A stretch of DNA of 64,000 bases. Origin: VRUE01 sp963729995. Lineage in GTDB: Bacteria > Actinomycetota > Thermoleophilia > Solirubrobacterales > 70-9. The stretch lies in the NCBI GenBank assembly GCA_963729995.1, contig CAVSPF010000001.1:186001-250000 (forward strand), given 5' to 3'. Position 1 is the stretch's first letter. Every line of letters starts with the position of its first letter. Shown one piece after another: positions 50,748 through 58,989 of the stretch. A program made the position numbers and the translations under genes. The notes under the pieces were generated by a model. It did not search any database. It was given only the letters and a program-made list of their open reading frames with translations, and was not told the DNA's origin.

Positions 50748-51548
50748 CTACGGCCCGATGGAGCTGCCGCTCAAGCCGCCGAGCGGGTTGCTCAGCGCTT
50801 CCTTGCCTTTTTTCTTCTGTTCCTTGACAAGCTGACGCTTCTGCTTCTCGAACTGCTTCCCGCGTTTCCGGTAGGAGACAAGCTGGCTGTTGACGGTCTT
50901 CGCGGCCTGCTTGGAGACAGCGTGCTGCTGCGCCTGCTTGGCCGCCTTGTCCCCCGCTGCGAAGTCACCGCTGAAGTACTCGTAGATGGCCAGCGTGCTC
51001 AGCGAGCCGACGGTGGGACGATCCCGGGCGACTATCTGCTGGGTCTTGGCCGCTCCGACGAGGTTGGACTCGGCTCCTTCGAGCGTCCGCGCGGTCTGCG
51101 CAAGGCTGAAGTAGGTGTTCGCGACGAGCAGGGCGGCTCCCGCGCTCGGTTCGCCGCCGCCCTGCTTCAGGTAGCGACTCCAGGCCCGCACGGCGGTTTC
51201 GTACTCCGCCTCGGCCGCCGGGGTGACGGTCTGGCTGCGGGTTTCGGGGTTGACTTCGACCTGTGCATTGCCGGCGCTGATCCGGGTGCGCGCCAGGGAA
51301 AGCAGCAGCGCCGCGTCATGGGGGCTTTTCGCCAGCCGCAGTTCGATGCGTTCAGCCTGTTCGTCGAAGATGGCCGAGCTGCTGCGCGTGCTGCCGCCGC
51401 CAAGCAATCCGCCTATGTTGACGGGGCCGACGACGAGGAAGAGGCTCGCCCCCATCAGCACCGCGAGGATCGCGTAGACGACCCGGACCACGTGTTTGCG
51501 CCGCCCACGGATGTCGAACAGCATCCGCCGCTCACCGCTCTTTGCCAT
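50748..51548 (-). CDS. Membrane-anchored TPR-like protein
   Basis: A 266-residue protein with a transmembrane helix at about 22-44 (VYAILAVLMGASLFLVVGPV) and an external helical region of tetratricopeptide type (HDAALLLSLARTRISAGNA, AEAEYETAVRAWSRYLKQ, PTVGSLSTLAIYEYFSGDF). It ends in a very Lys/Gln-rich helix. Loops rich in Gly precede the repeats. The role is unknown. It follows tatC by seven bases on the same strand, so it may be a scaffold linked to Tat export or merely a passenger. An internal ATG at 51524 is an alternative start. Confidence 0.78.
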   Translation of the reverse strand: MAKSGERRMLFDIRGRRKHVVRVVYAILAVLMGASLFLVVGPVNIGGLLGGGSTRSSSAIFDEQAERIELRLAKSPHDAALLLSLARTRISAGNAQVEVNPETRSQTVTPAAEAEYETAVRAWSRYLKQGGGEPSAGAALLVANTYFSLAQTARTLEGAESNLVGAAKTQQIVARDRPTVGSLSTLAIYEYFSGDFAAGDKAAKQAQQHAVSKQAAKTVNSQLVSYRKRGKQFEKQKRQLVKEQKKKGKEALSNPLGGLSGSSIGP

Positions 51549-51555
51549 CAGTCGC

Positions 51556-52329
51556 TCACCGCTCCTGTGTTGAGGGTTTGGCCAAACCTCCCCCGACCTT
51601 GGGCCTGCCGAAGGCGCGCGCGAGCAAGATACTCAACTCGTACAGAACGAGCAGCGGCACCATCTCGATCAGCATCGAGACCGGGTCGACGCCGGGCAGG
51701 GCCGCAGCGATGATCGCGATCACGAAATACGCGTAGCGCCGGTTCCCGGCGAGCTGGGCGACGGTGAGGATGCCCAACCTGGTCAGCGCGAGTATCGCCA
51801 GCGGGAGCTGGAAGACGAGGCCGCAGGCGAGCATCGTCGTCGAGAAGAAGCTGTAGTAGTCGCGGGCGCGGACCTGAACGTTGAACTGGCTGTTGTTGAA
51901 GCCGAGCAGAAACCTGACCGCCGCCGGCATCACCGCGAAGTAGGCGAAGGCGACACCAGCCAGAAACAGCAGCGGAGCGAGCAGCAGAATCGGCAGGACG
52001 ACCCTGCGCTCCGCCTGGCTGAAGGCCGGCAGCACATAGGCATAGGTCTGGTAGAGGAGGATCGGAAGCGAGAGGATGATCGCCCCGTATGCGGCGACGG
52101 TGAGGGTCGTGGTGAAGGCCTCGGTGACGCCGAAGGTGAGCAGCTTCCTGTGGCCGCTCGGGAGCGGGTTCGAGGCGATTTCGAGCAGCAGGTGGTTCTG
52201 CCAAAAGCAGAGCGCCAGGGCGACGGCGAAGGCCGCGACGCAGGCGATGATCCGGCCGCGCAGCTCGTCGAGGTGCTCTACGAGGGTGAGGCGCTCCTCG
52301 TGTGAGACCGGCCTAACGCGGCGGGGCAT
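51556..52329 (-). CDS. tatC: Sec-independent protein translocase TatC
   Basis: TatC is the receptor for twin-arginine signal peptides. The 257-residue protein has six transmembrane helices. The N-terminal LVEHLDELRGRII contains the conserved Glu that contacts the signal peptide, and the first external loop ends FGVTEAFTTTL; Glu in the fourth helix region and ALPGVDP before the last helices also agree. It follows tatA by 11 bases. The Rieske protein at 56350, with its twin-arginine-like N-terminus, is a likely client. Confidence 0.94.
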   Translation of the reverse strand: MPRRVRPVSHEERLTLVEHLDELRGRIIACVAAFAVALALCFWQNHLLLEIASNPLPSGHRKLLTFGVTEAFTTTLTVAAYGAIILSLPILLYQTYAYVLPAFSQAERRVVLPILLLAPLLFLAGVAFAYFAVMPAAVRFLLGFNNSQFNVQVRARDYYSFFSTTMLACGLVFQLPLAILALTRLGILTVAQLAGNRRYAYFVIAIIAAALPGVDPVSMLIEMVPLLVLYELSILLARAFGRPKVGGGLAKPSTQER

Positions 52330-52340
52330 CCGGGCCGGCC

Positions 52341-52562
52341 TCAGGGCCGCTTATGCGCGACCGGCTTGCCCTCGCCGGCCTCGATCTCCTGCGGTGCGGG
52401 TTGCGTGTCCTCGTCATCGTTATCGCCGCTGAGCGAGCCGCGGAACTCGCGGATGCCCTTGCCGAGCGACCGCCCCAGCTCGGGCAGGCGCTTGGGCCCA
52501 AACACGATGAGGGCAATGATCAAGACGACGACGATCTCCATGGGGCCGATGTTCCCGAGCAT
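52341..52562 (-). CDS. tatA: Twin-arginine translocase subunit TatA
   Basis: A 73-residue protein from ATG at 52562: a short N-terminal helix (MEIVVVLIIALIVFGP), the conserved FGPKRLPELGRSLGKGIREF hinge and amphipathic helix, then an acidic tail (GDNDDEDTQPAP). An upstream start at 52595 would add 11 residues before the membrane helix, which is less typical. TatA multimers form the pore used with TatC. No separate TatB is present here; in many Gram-positive bacteria TatA does both jobs. Confidence 0.93.
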   Translation of the reverse strand: MLGNIGPMEIVVVLIIALIVFGPKRLPELGRSLGKGIREFRGSLSGDNDDEDTQPAPQEIEAGEGKPVAHKRP

Positions 52563-52703
52563 CGCTTCATGGTACCGGGCGCCCGACTCCGCCAAGCCCC
52601 GCGGGGTAATGGGGAGGATTTCCTACCTGCTAGTTGGGTTTTCTCGCCCCGACGCGGAAAAGTGCGGATTCAGAAGCCCCCTCGCGTGTTCGATGGTTAG
52701 GAC

Positions 52704-53036
52704 ATGAACCACGCAAGCCGCACACAGACACAGCGAGTGACCGGGCTTCACATCTGTCCCGAGTGTGAATCGCGGCTGGTTCAACCCACCTGCTGGGAGC
52801 AGACAGAGGACCGCGGGCACTGGCGCCTCTGGCGGCGCTGCCCGGAGTGCGAGTGGCACTGCGACAGTGTGCACGCCGAACGCGAGATCGACGCCTTCGA
52901 CCAAGAGCTCGACAAGGGCACCCAGGCTCTCGCTGAGTTCCTGGAGGAGCTCGAGCGGGAGAGCATGCAGCACGCCGCGCATGCGTTCGCGGCCGCGCTC
53001 GAGGCCGACCTGATCACCGCCGACGACTTCCGCTGA
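52704..53036 (+). CDS. Small zinc-ribbon protein
   Basis: A 110-residue protein. Two CxxC pairs (ICPECES and RCPECEWHC) about 30 residues apart should bind one zinc. The second half is an acidic helical segment (EIDAFDQELDKGTQALAEFLEEL), then a helix rich in Ala and His and the end ALEADLITADDF. This architecture recurs as small, often multi-copy proteins in Thermoleophilia-like actinobacteria. The function is unknown; a regulatory or assembly role is only a guess. It is oriented opposite to the genes on both sides. Confidence 0.8.
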   Translation: MNHASRTQTQRVTGLHICPECESRLVQPTCWEQTEDRGHWRLWRRCPECEWHCDSVHAEREIDAFDQELDKGTQALAEFLEELERESMQHAAHAFAAALEADLITADDFR

Positions 53037-53040
53037 CGCT

Positions 53041-54045
53041 TCAGCTGTAACGCTGCACGACGCCGTCGGCGACGAGACCGAGCAGGTGGCGCTGTTCGGG
53101 GGCGAAGACCGCCGAGTCGAGGCGGCGTTTGGCCGTCGCGACCATCTCCAGGGCGCGAGACCGAACGTGGTCGAGAGCGCCGGTGGCGGCGATTCGGTCG
53201 CAGAGCGCCTCGGCGCCAGAGGCATCGAGACGGCGCAGGTCGGTGGAGCCGATTTCCGGGTCGGCCTCGGCGGCGGCGATCAGCGGCAGGGTGACGGTCC
53301 CGTCGAGCAGGTCGGTGCCGCGCGCCTTTCCGGTGCGCTCGGGTGGTCCGGATACGTCGAGCACGTCGTCGAGCAGCTGGAAGGCGAGACCGACCTGCGA
53401 ACCGAACTCCGCCATCTCCCCCACCCCCGGCGGCTCGGGCGCCGTCGCGCCGGAGCGGGACGCATACAGACCGAGCAGGCAGGCGCACTCGAACAGCTTC
53501 GCGGTCTTCAGGCTGCAGCGCTCCAGGTAGCGCCGTTCGGAGATCGAGGTGTCGTACGCGTCGTGACGCTGGGCGAGCTCACCGCGGGCGAGCGCCACGG
53601 AGGCGATGGCGAGCAGGTCGACCGACCGCAGCTCCCGCGGCTCGGCAAGCAGGGCGAAGGCGCGAGAGAAGAGGAGGTCACCGGTGGCCGTGGCGCGGTC
53701 GCGACCGGAGCTGGCGGCGACCGTGGGCTGGCCGCGACGCAGCGGCGCTGCGTCGATCACATCGTCGTGAACGAGCGTCGCCATGTGGACCAGCTCGATC
53801 GCGGCAGCCGCCCGAACCGCCGACTCACCTCCCGTCTGGCCCGCGCAGAGCAGGACGAGCAGGGGCCGCAGCCGCTTGCCGCCGGCGGCAAGCGTCGTCG
53901 TGGCGGCGCTGCCGAGCAGCTCCCCATGCGCCCCGGCTCGCTCGCGGAGACGATCCTCGACCTCGCCAAGCCGGCTCGGCAACCAGCGGCTGGACGCGTC
54001 GAGAACCGCGGTGACCGGCGGCGGTACTGCCGAGCGGCGCGTCAC
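53041..54045 (-). CDS. Polyprenyl diphosphate synthase
   Basis: A 334-residue trans-prenyltransferase that builds the isoprenoid side chain, most likely of menaquinone. The first aspartate-rich motif is HDDVIDAAPLRRGQPT and the second is QLLDDVLDVSG. KRLRPLLVLLCAGQ near residue 55 binds the homoallylic diphosphate. Chain length is not predictable by eye; a bulky residue pattern typical of short-chain enzymes is not obvious before the first motif. GTG at 54045 lies on the overlap with the ubiE stop (GTGA), so it ends the qcr-ubiE operon. Confidence 0.9.
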   Translation of the reverse strand: MTRRSAVPPPVTAVLDASSRWLPSRLGEVEDRLRERAGAHGELLGSAATTTLAAGGKRLRPLLVLLCAGQTGGESAVRAAAAIELVHMATLVHDDVIDAAPLRRGQPTVAASSGRDRATATGDLLFSRAFALLAEPRELRSVDLLAIASVALARGELAQRHDAYDTSISERRYLERCSLKTAKLFECACLLGLYASRSGATAPEPPGVGEMAEFGSQVGLAFQLLDDVLDVSGPPERTGKARGTDLLDGTVTLPLIAAAEADPEIGSTDLRRLDASGAEALCDRIAATGALDHVRSRALEMVATAKRRLDSAVFAPEQRHLLGLVADGVVQRYS

Positions 54046-54710
54046 CCGCGGACACCGCTGTGGATCGTCAGGATGCCGCCGGCAAGCACCGTCCAGCGAA
54101 TGCATTCGAGACCGGCCGCATCCATCTTCTCGGCAAGGCTTTGCGGGCTGGGGAATCCGTGGACGGACTCCGGCAGGTAGCTGTAGGCATCCGGCTCCGA
54201 CGTGAGCTTGCCGAGCACCGGGACGATTCGATCGAACCAGAGGGAATAGAACGTCGAGAAGGGGGGGCGCTGCGGCTCGGTGAACTCCAGGATGACCAAT
54301 CGTCCCCCTGGACGCAGGACACGGGCCATCTCGCGGAGGCCTCGATCGAGGTCGGCGAAGTTGCGGACGGCGAAACCGACCGCCACGGCATCGAACCGGC
54401 CGGCGTCATAAGGAAGCTGCAGGGCATCCGCCCACTCGAAGCGCACCGACTCCACACCTCGGTTCATCGCCTTCTCTCGCGCGAGGTCAAGCATCGGCTC
54501 GGAAAAGTCGCAGCCGACGACGCTGCCGCCCGGCGACACGCGCTTGGCCAGCTCCAGGCTCAAGTCGCCGGTCCCACAGCAGACATCCAGAGCGGAATCC
54601 CCTGGGCTCAGTCCGGCGCGATCTGCCGCTTTCGTTCGCCAGCTGTGATGGAGCCCGGCCGTCATCAACGAGTTCAAGAGGTCGTAGCGGCCGGCAACCC
54701 GGTCGAACAT
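54042..54710 (-). CDS. ubiE: Demethylmenaquinone methyltransferase (UbiE/MenG)
   Basis: A 222-residue class I methyltransferase that makes the last methyl transfer of menaquinone synthesis. It starts MFDRVAGRYDLLNSLMTAG, has SAM motif ALDVCCGTGDLSLELA, the UbiE signature GFAVRNFADLDRGLREM and LEFTEPQRPPF. ATG at 54710 is chosen because upstream frame codons belong to the cytochrome gene, and AGG stands eight bases before it. It lies between the bc-complex genes and the prenyl synthase. Confidence 0.93.
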   Translation of the reverse strand: MFDRVAGRYDLLNSLMTAGLHHSWRTKAADRAGLSPGDSALDVCCGTGDLSLELAKRVSPGGSVVGCDFSEPMLDLAREKAMNRGVESVRFEWADALQLPYDAGRFDAVAVGFAVRNFADLDRGLREMARVLRPGGRLVILEFTEPQRPPFSTFYSLWFDRIVPVLGKLTSEPDAYSYLPESVHGFPSPQSLAEKMDAAGLECIRWTVLAGGILTIHSGVRG

Positions 54711-54753
54711 GCTCTGAACCTGCTCCGCGAACTGCGCGGAGTCCCTGGAGGGC

Positions 54754-55455
54754 TTAGTCGAGCGAGGAGAGGAAATCGGCGAGCTCGTTGAGCTTCTTCG
54801 GCGGCAGGTCGCGGAAGGAAGGCATGATACCGGGGCCGATTTGGATCGATCGGATGATCGCGGCCCGCGGTATTCGTGCGGCGATATGGGTGAGTTCCGG
54901 CCCGGGGCCGTTGTTGCCGTTCTCGCCGAGTTTGTGGCAGGCGAGGCAACCGGAGCCGACGACAACCTCCTTGCCCGCTTCGTACCGGGGCGCGACTTTC
55001 ATTTCGATCTGGGTTGGCGAGCCGGCGACCGCACCCGAGTAGGTGAGGTAGGACATTGCGAGAATGGTCAGGATGCCGGCGGTGGTGGCGATCGGCCGCC
55101 GGCCCGGGTGGCGCTCCGGCCCGCGGTCGTAGAAGGGCAGCAGGAGCAGCAGCACCATGCAGATCGTCGGGATGCCGATCGTTGCGATCGGGACGAGTTC
55201 GGGCGGCTTGATCACCCGCAGCACCTCGAAGAGGAAGAAGAAGTACCACTCGGGGCGCGGCACATAGCTGGTCGAGGTGGGGTCGGCCTTGGGGCCCTGC
55301 TCCGCGCCGAGGACGATCGACATCGTGATGATCACGCCGACCACGATCAGCGCCATCGCCGAGTCCTTCAGCACCGCGTAGGGGAAGAAGGGCTTGCCCT
55401 TCTTCTTGAGGAGCTCGTACTCCTCGAGGTATGCCTGCTTCTGGGCGGGCTTCAT
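54754..55455 (-). CDS. qcrC: Menaquinol:cytochrome c reductase cytochrome b/c subunit
   Basis: A 233-residue fusion. The first half is the subunit-IV-like part of cytochrome b, with the quinol-site motif PEWY (68-71) in VPRPEWYFFFLFEVLRV and three hydrophobic segments. The second half is a c-type cytochrome domain with Cys170-x-x-Cys173-His174 (GCLACHKLG) and a likely Met ligand in GIMPSF. This b/c fusion is the Firmicutes-type layout rather than the actinobacterial diheme QcrC. It overlaps qcrB by four bases (ATGA). Confidence 0.93.
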   Translation of the reverse strand: MKPAQKQAYLEEYELLKKKGKPFFPYAVLKDSAMALIVVGVIITMSIVLGAEQGPKADPTSTSYVPRPEWYFFFLFEVLRVIKPPELVPIATIGIPTICMVLLLLLPFYDRGPERHPGRRPIATTAGILTILAMSYLTYSGAVAGSPTQIEMKVAPRYEAGKEVVVGSGCLACHKLGENGNNGPGPELTHIAARIPRAAIIRSIQIGPGIMPSFRDLPPKKLNELADFLSSLD

Positions 55456-56336
55456 CGGCTTGGCGAGGCTCCGTTGCCGCCGGCGTCGAGCTGGGAGGTT
55501 GGGTCTGCCACCTTCGGCCGCTCGGCATGGACCCAGGGCGGTGCGGTGGTGCCGAGCTTGACGACGAGGTAGAGGTGGGCCCCGATCAGCGCGATGATCG
55601 CGCCGGGGACGAGCAGCATGTGGATCGAGTAGAAGCGCGACAGGGTGGTGGCGCCAAGCTCGGGGCCGGCGCGGAGGAAGTCGCTGAGGTAGGGACCGAT
55701 AAGGGGCCCCGTGCCGTTGATGTTGATGCCGACGGCCGATGCCCAGAAGGAGCGCTGGTCGAATGGCAGCAGGTAGCCGGTGAACGCCATCGTCATCGTC
55801 AGGATCAGCAGCACGACTCCGATCACCCAGTTCAGCTCGCGCGGGTACTTATAGGCGCCGAAGAAGAACGTGCGGCCCATGTGGAGGAAGACCAGGATGA
55901 CCATCACGCTCGACCCCCACTTGTGCATCCCGTGCACGAACTGGCCGAGGAAGACGTCGTTGTTGATGTGGGCGATCGAGGCGTAGGCCTGGGTCGTCGA
56001 GGGCGTGTAGAACATCGCCAGGAAGACGCCGGTCACCGCCTGCGCGATGAACGCGAAGAGGGTGGCCGAGCCGAGCGTGTAGAACCAGTTGGTCCCCTTC
56101 GGCACCCTGCGATAGAGCATCCCGGTCAGGAAACCGGTCGCTCCGGTTCTCTGGTCGACCCAGGCGAGGACGTCGGCGGGAGCCTCTTTGGCGCGTCCCG
56201 CGATGCGCTGGGCGTCCGATTGCGGCGCAGGGGGCGATGTCTTCAGGTCGGCCGGGGCGGCGCCTTTGACGCCGTTGCCCTGGCCCGGCTTTGCCGGCTT
56301 CCTGAGCGGGGCGGGAATGAGCGAGTCGAGCTTCAT
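55452..56336 (-). CDS. qcrB: Menaquinol:cytochrome c reductase cytochrome b subunit
   Basis: 294 residues, the N-terminal four-helix part of cytochrome b. The heme ligands are the His pairs in HGMHKWGSSVMVILVFLH (13 residues between the relevant pair) and HMLLVPGAIIALIGAH. The 14-residue spacing in the second pair is the b6-type mark. FDQRSFWASAV belongs to the quinol side. The first ~70 residues are a Pro/Ala-rich extension not needed for the core. It ends on the ATGA overlap with qcrC. Confidence 0.94.
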   Translation of the reverse strand: MKLDSLIPAPLRKPAKPGQGNGVKGAAPADLKTSPPAPQSDAQRIAGRAKEAPADVLAWVDQRTGATGFLTGMLYRRVPKGTNWFYTLGSATLFAFIAQAVTGVFLAMFYTPSTTQAYASIAHINNDVFLGQFVHGMHKWGSSVMVILVFLHMGRTFFFGAYKYPRELNWVIGVVLLILTMTMAFTGYLLPFDQRSFWASAVGININGTGPLIGPYLSDFLRAGPELGATTLSRFYSIHMLLVPGAIIALIGAHLYLVVKLGTTAPPWVHAERPKVADPTSQLDAGGNGASPSR

Positions 56337-56349
56337 CGTCGGCTACGCC

Positions 56350-57030
56350 TCAGTGCGCCGGAGGTGGGAAGGTGGAGGGCCGCGGCGGATAGAGGTATTC
56401 CCAGACGCCACCGGTGAACTCGCCCGGGTCGCGGGCGCGGACCGGTTCCAGCTGCGAGGTGACGCTGTAGCGGGGGCCGAGCTCGACCTGGCCGTTGCGG
56501 ATGCGGGTCTGGAAATGATCGAGGGGGCGCACCGGCGGGCCGCCGATCCGTTTGCCCTGGAAGTCGTAGACACCGCCGTGGCAGGGGCAGATGAAGTTGC
56601 CGGCGGCTTCGACGAAGCGGACCGGGCAACCGAGGTGGGCACAGCGGTTGGAGACCGCGATGACCTCCCTTGGGTTCTCGCCGAGCTGCTTGGACCCCTT
56701 GCGCACGTAGGCCGTCGCCTTGCCGGCGTCGCCGATCCCCGGGGTTTCGGTGAAGACGACCTGGCGGTAGGTGTCTTCGACGAAGTCGTCGACGGGGCCG
56801 ACCGCCTCCCAGATCTCCTTGCCGCGGTTGAAGATCGGAGCAATCGCGAAGCCGACCGCGGGCAGGACGATCGCCGCGCCGGCGACGCCGCCGAGGCCCT
56901 GGGCGGCAATCGTGAAGGCACGGCGGCGAGTCATCGACTCGCCCTCGAAGTAGCCGGGAGGGTCGGGCTGGGCCCGCTCCTCATGCCGGGTCCTCTCGGC
57001 CCCGCTCCGCTTGTCCACTTCGTCAGCCAC
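56350..57030 (-). CDS. qcrA: Rieske iron-sulfur subunit of the bc complex
   Basis: A 226-residue Rieske protein. The cluster ligands are Cys/His in CAHLGCPV and Cys/His in CPCHGG. The N-terminal MTRRRAFTIAAQGLGG, followed by a hydrophobic segment, resembles a Tat signal that remains as an anchor; tatA and tatC are encoded nearby. The start is GTG at 57030, with GGAG just before it. It opens the qcrA-qcrB-qcrC-ubiE-prenyl synthase run, all on the minus strand. Confidence 0.94.
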   Translation of the reverse strand: MADEVDKRSGAERTRHEERAQPDPPGYFEGESMTRRRAFTIAAQGLGGVAGAAIVLPAVGFAIAPIFNRGKEIWEAVGPVDDFVEDTYRQVVFTETPGIGDAGKATAYVRKGSKQLGENPREVIAVSNRCAHLGCPVRFVEAAGNFICPCHGGVYDFQGKRIGGPPVRPLDHFQTRIRNGQVELGPRYSVTSQLEPVRARDPGEFTGGVWEYLYPPRPSTFPPPAH

Positions 57031-57140
57031 TCTCCGCCAGGTCCAAGAAGGCGCGCAGTTTATTCCCTACCGCGCCCGTTAGCTTTGCCCGCGCGACCCC
57101 ACGCCGTCCGCACGTGGTGAGGCCCGGCCCGCAGAGCGGG

Positions 57141-57578
57141 TCAGTCGCCCTCCACGCCACCGATGGCACGGACGGATTTCCGCCATAGCGATGGAACCTC
57201 GTCCGCGCGACCCTCCGCGTGGAGCTGGGCGCAGAGGCTGATCAGGTCCGCCAGCTCGCGCACGGCCTCGACGTCACCGAGAGTCGCCAGGCGCTCGATG
57301 CCAAGCGCATACAGGTAGTCGCCGGCGAGCAGGGCGAGGTCGGGGTCGTGCCCGGCGAGCAACCGGGGCTCACCGTAGTGGAGGAGGTAGCCCTCGCGGA
57401 CCGACTCGACCACCAGCGCGTACTCCGCCGGCGCCGCGGCAGCCCGCGGGCCGTTGGCGACGAGCGGCCCGAAGACGGGCTCCTGGCTGGGATCGATGAC
57501 GTGCGTGGAGATCGGCGTGTCCTCCTCGCGCAGCTGAGCCGCGAGGACGGTGAGCACCGCGGCGGGATCGGCGTTCAC
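57141..57578 (-). CDS. Conserved hypothetical protein
   Basis: 145 residues from GTG at 57578, with GGAGG six bases upstream deciding the start. It is helical, with long stretches such as LALLAGDYLYALGIERLATLGD and VRELADLISLCAQLHAEGRAD, and has a single cysteine. No motif is recognised. It sits between hemL and the bc-complex operon on the same strand. A role in prenyl or heme/respiratory assembly would be a guess from position only. The AGDYLYALG segment has some likeness to the helical surface of a polyprenyl synthase-like fold, but no DDxxD motif is present. Confidence 0.65.
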   Translation of the reverse strand: MNADPAAVLTVLAAQLREEDTPISTHVIDPSQEPVFGPLVANGPRAAAAPAEYALVVESVREGYLLHYGEPRLLAGHDPDLALLAGDYLYALGIERLATLGDVEAVRELADLISLCAQLHAEGRADEVPSLWRKSVRAIGGVEGD

Positions 57579-57633
57579 CGCCGGCCTCCGTGGCGACCCT
57601 TTTCCGATATCTGGCAGGCGCCCACCGTTCCCG

Positions 57634-58989
57634 TCACTCGAGCGCCTCCCGGAGGGACTCCGCCGCCGCCGCCAGCGTGCGGTCGATCGCGGCTTCGTCA
57701 TGGGCGAGGGAGATGAACCAGGCCTCGAACTGGGAAGGCGGGGGGTAGACGCCGCGGTCGAGCATGGCGCGGCAGAAGCGGGCGTGCGCCTCGAGATCGC
57801 AGGCCGCGGCGCCAGCGAAGTCGGCAACCGGCTCGGAGCTGAAGAAGAGGGTGAGGAGGCCCGGAGCGGCGGACACCTGGAGCGGGCGGTCGGCGGCCAG
57901 GTCGGCGAAACCGGCGGCGAGCCGGTCGGTGAGCGCTCCGAGGCGCTCGTAGGCCGCGTCGTCGAGCTGGCGCAGGGTGGCGAGGCCCGCCGCGACCGCA
58001 AGTGGATTGCCCGAGAGCGTGCCGGCCTGGTAGACGTCGCCGGCCGGAGCGATCCTTTCCATCGTCTGCCGCGGGCCGCCGAAGGCGGCGGCCGGCAGGC
58101 CGCCGCCGAGCACCTTGCCGAAGATGGTGAGATCGGGTTCGACCCCGTAGAGCTGCTGGGCGCCGCCGCGGGCGACGCGGAAGCCGGTGATCACCTCGTC
58201 GAAGAGGAGCATTGCGCCGGCGCCCGCCGTCGCCTCCCGAAGGAGCTCGAGGAACCCCTCCTCGGGAGGGACAACGCCCATGTTGGCCGCCACCGGCTCG
58301 GCCAGGAGAGCGGCGACGGGGTGCTCGGCGAGTGCGCGGGAAACCGCGTCGCGATCGTTCCAGGGCACGACCACCGTGCCGGCCGCCTGCGCCGCGGTGA
58401 CGCCGGGGCTGGCCGGGATGGCGAGCGTCGCAAGCCCGGAGCCCGCGTCGGCGAGCAGTCCGTCGGAGTGGCCGTGGTAGGCGCCGGAGAACTTGACGAC
58501 GACCTCGCGCCCGGTGACGGCGCGGGCGAGCCGGACCGCGCTCATCGCCGCCTCCGTGCCGGAGCTGGTCATGCGCAGCATCTCCACCGAGGGAATGCGG
58601 GTGGCCACCTCCTCCGCCAGCTCGACCTCGGCGGCGGTCGCGGCGCCGTAGCTGGTCCCCCGGCCGGCGGCCTCGCGGACGGCGGCGACGACCGCCGGGT
58701 TGGCGTGGCCGAGGATCAGCGGCCCCCAGGACCCCACCCAATCGACGTAGCGGTTGCCGTCGACGTCGATCAGCTCGCAACCCTCGCCCCGTTCGACGAA
58801 GATCGGGTCGCGACCGATCTGGCGCATCGCCCGCACCGGGGAGTTCACCCCTCCCGGCAGTACGCGGACGGCGCGCTCGTACAGCTCAGAGCTGCGCGTG
58901 TTCAGCTTCCCACCGGGCGTAGTCGGGGGTGAAGTAACGGAGGCGGATCTTCTTGTACTCGGTCGACGAGTAGAGCGTGCCGCGGCCAT
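57634..58989 (-). CDS. hemL: Glutamate-1-semialdehyde 2,1-aminomutase
   Basis: HemL makes 5-aminolevulinate in the C5 heme pathway. It is a PLP enzyme; Lys in TIFGKVLGGGLPAAAFGG carries the cofactor. Other marks are VRVLPGGVNSPVRAM, the substrate-loop region TSSGTEAAMSAVRLAR and KFSGAYHGHSDGLL. The family N-terminus begins at LNTRSSELYERAV (a CTG codon at 58905). No ATG, GTG or TTG exists between that point and 58989, where an ATG lies well inside the preceding gene and would add 28 unrelated residues. The start is therefore uncertain and may be non-canonical. Confidence 0.92.
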   Translation of the reverse strand: MAAARSTRRPSTRRSASVTSPPTTPGGKLNTRSSELYERAVRVLPGGVNSPVRAMRQIGRDPIFVERGEGCELIDVDGNRYVDWVGSWGPLILGHANPAVVAAVREAAGRGTSYGAATAAEVELAEEVATRIPSVEMLRMTSSGTEAAMSAVRLARAVTGREVVVKFSGAYHGHSDGLLADAGSGLATLAIPASPGVTAAQAAGTVVVPWNDRDAVSRALAEHPVAALLAEPVAANMGVVPPEEGFLELLREATAGAGAMLLFDEVITGFRVARGGAQQLYGVEPDLTIFGKVLGGGLPAAAFGGPRQTMERIAPAGDVYQAGTLSGNPLAVAAGLATLRQLDDAAYERLGALTDRLAAGFADLAADRPLQVSAAPGLLTLFFSSEPVADFAGAAACDLEAHARFCRAMLDRGVYPPPSQFEAWFISLAHDEAAIDRTLAAAAESLREALE

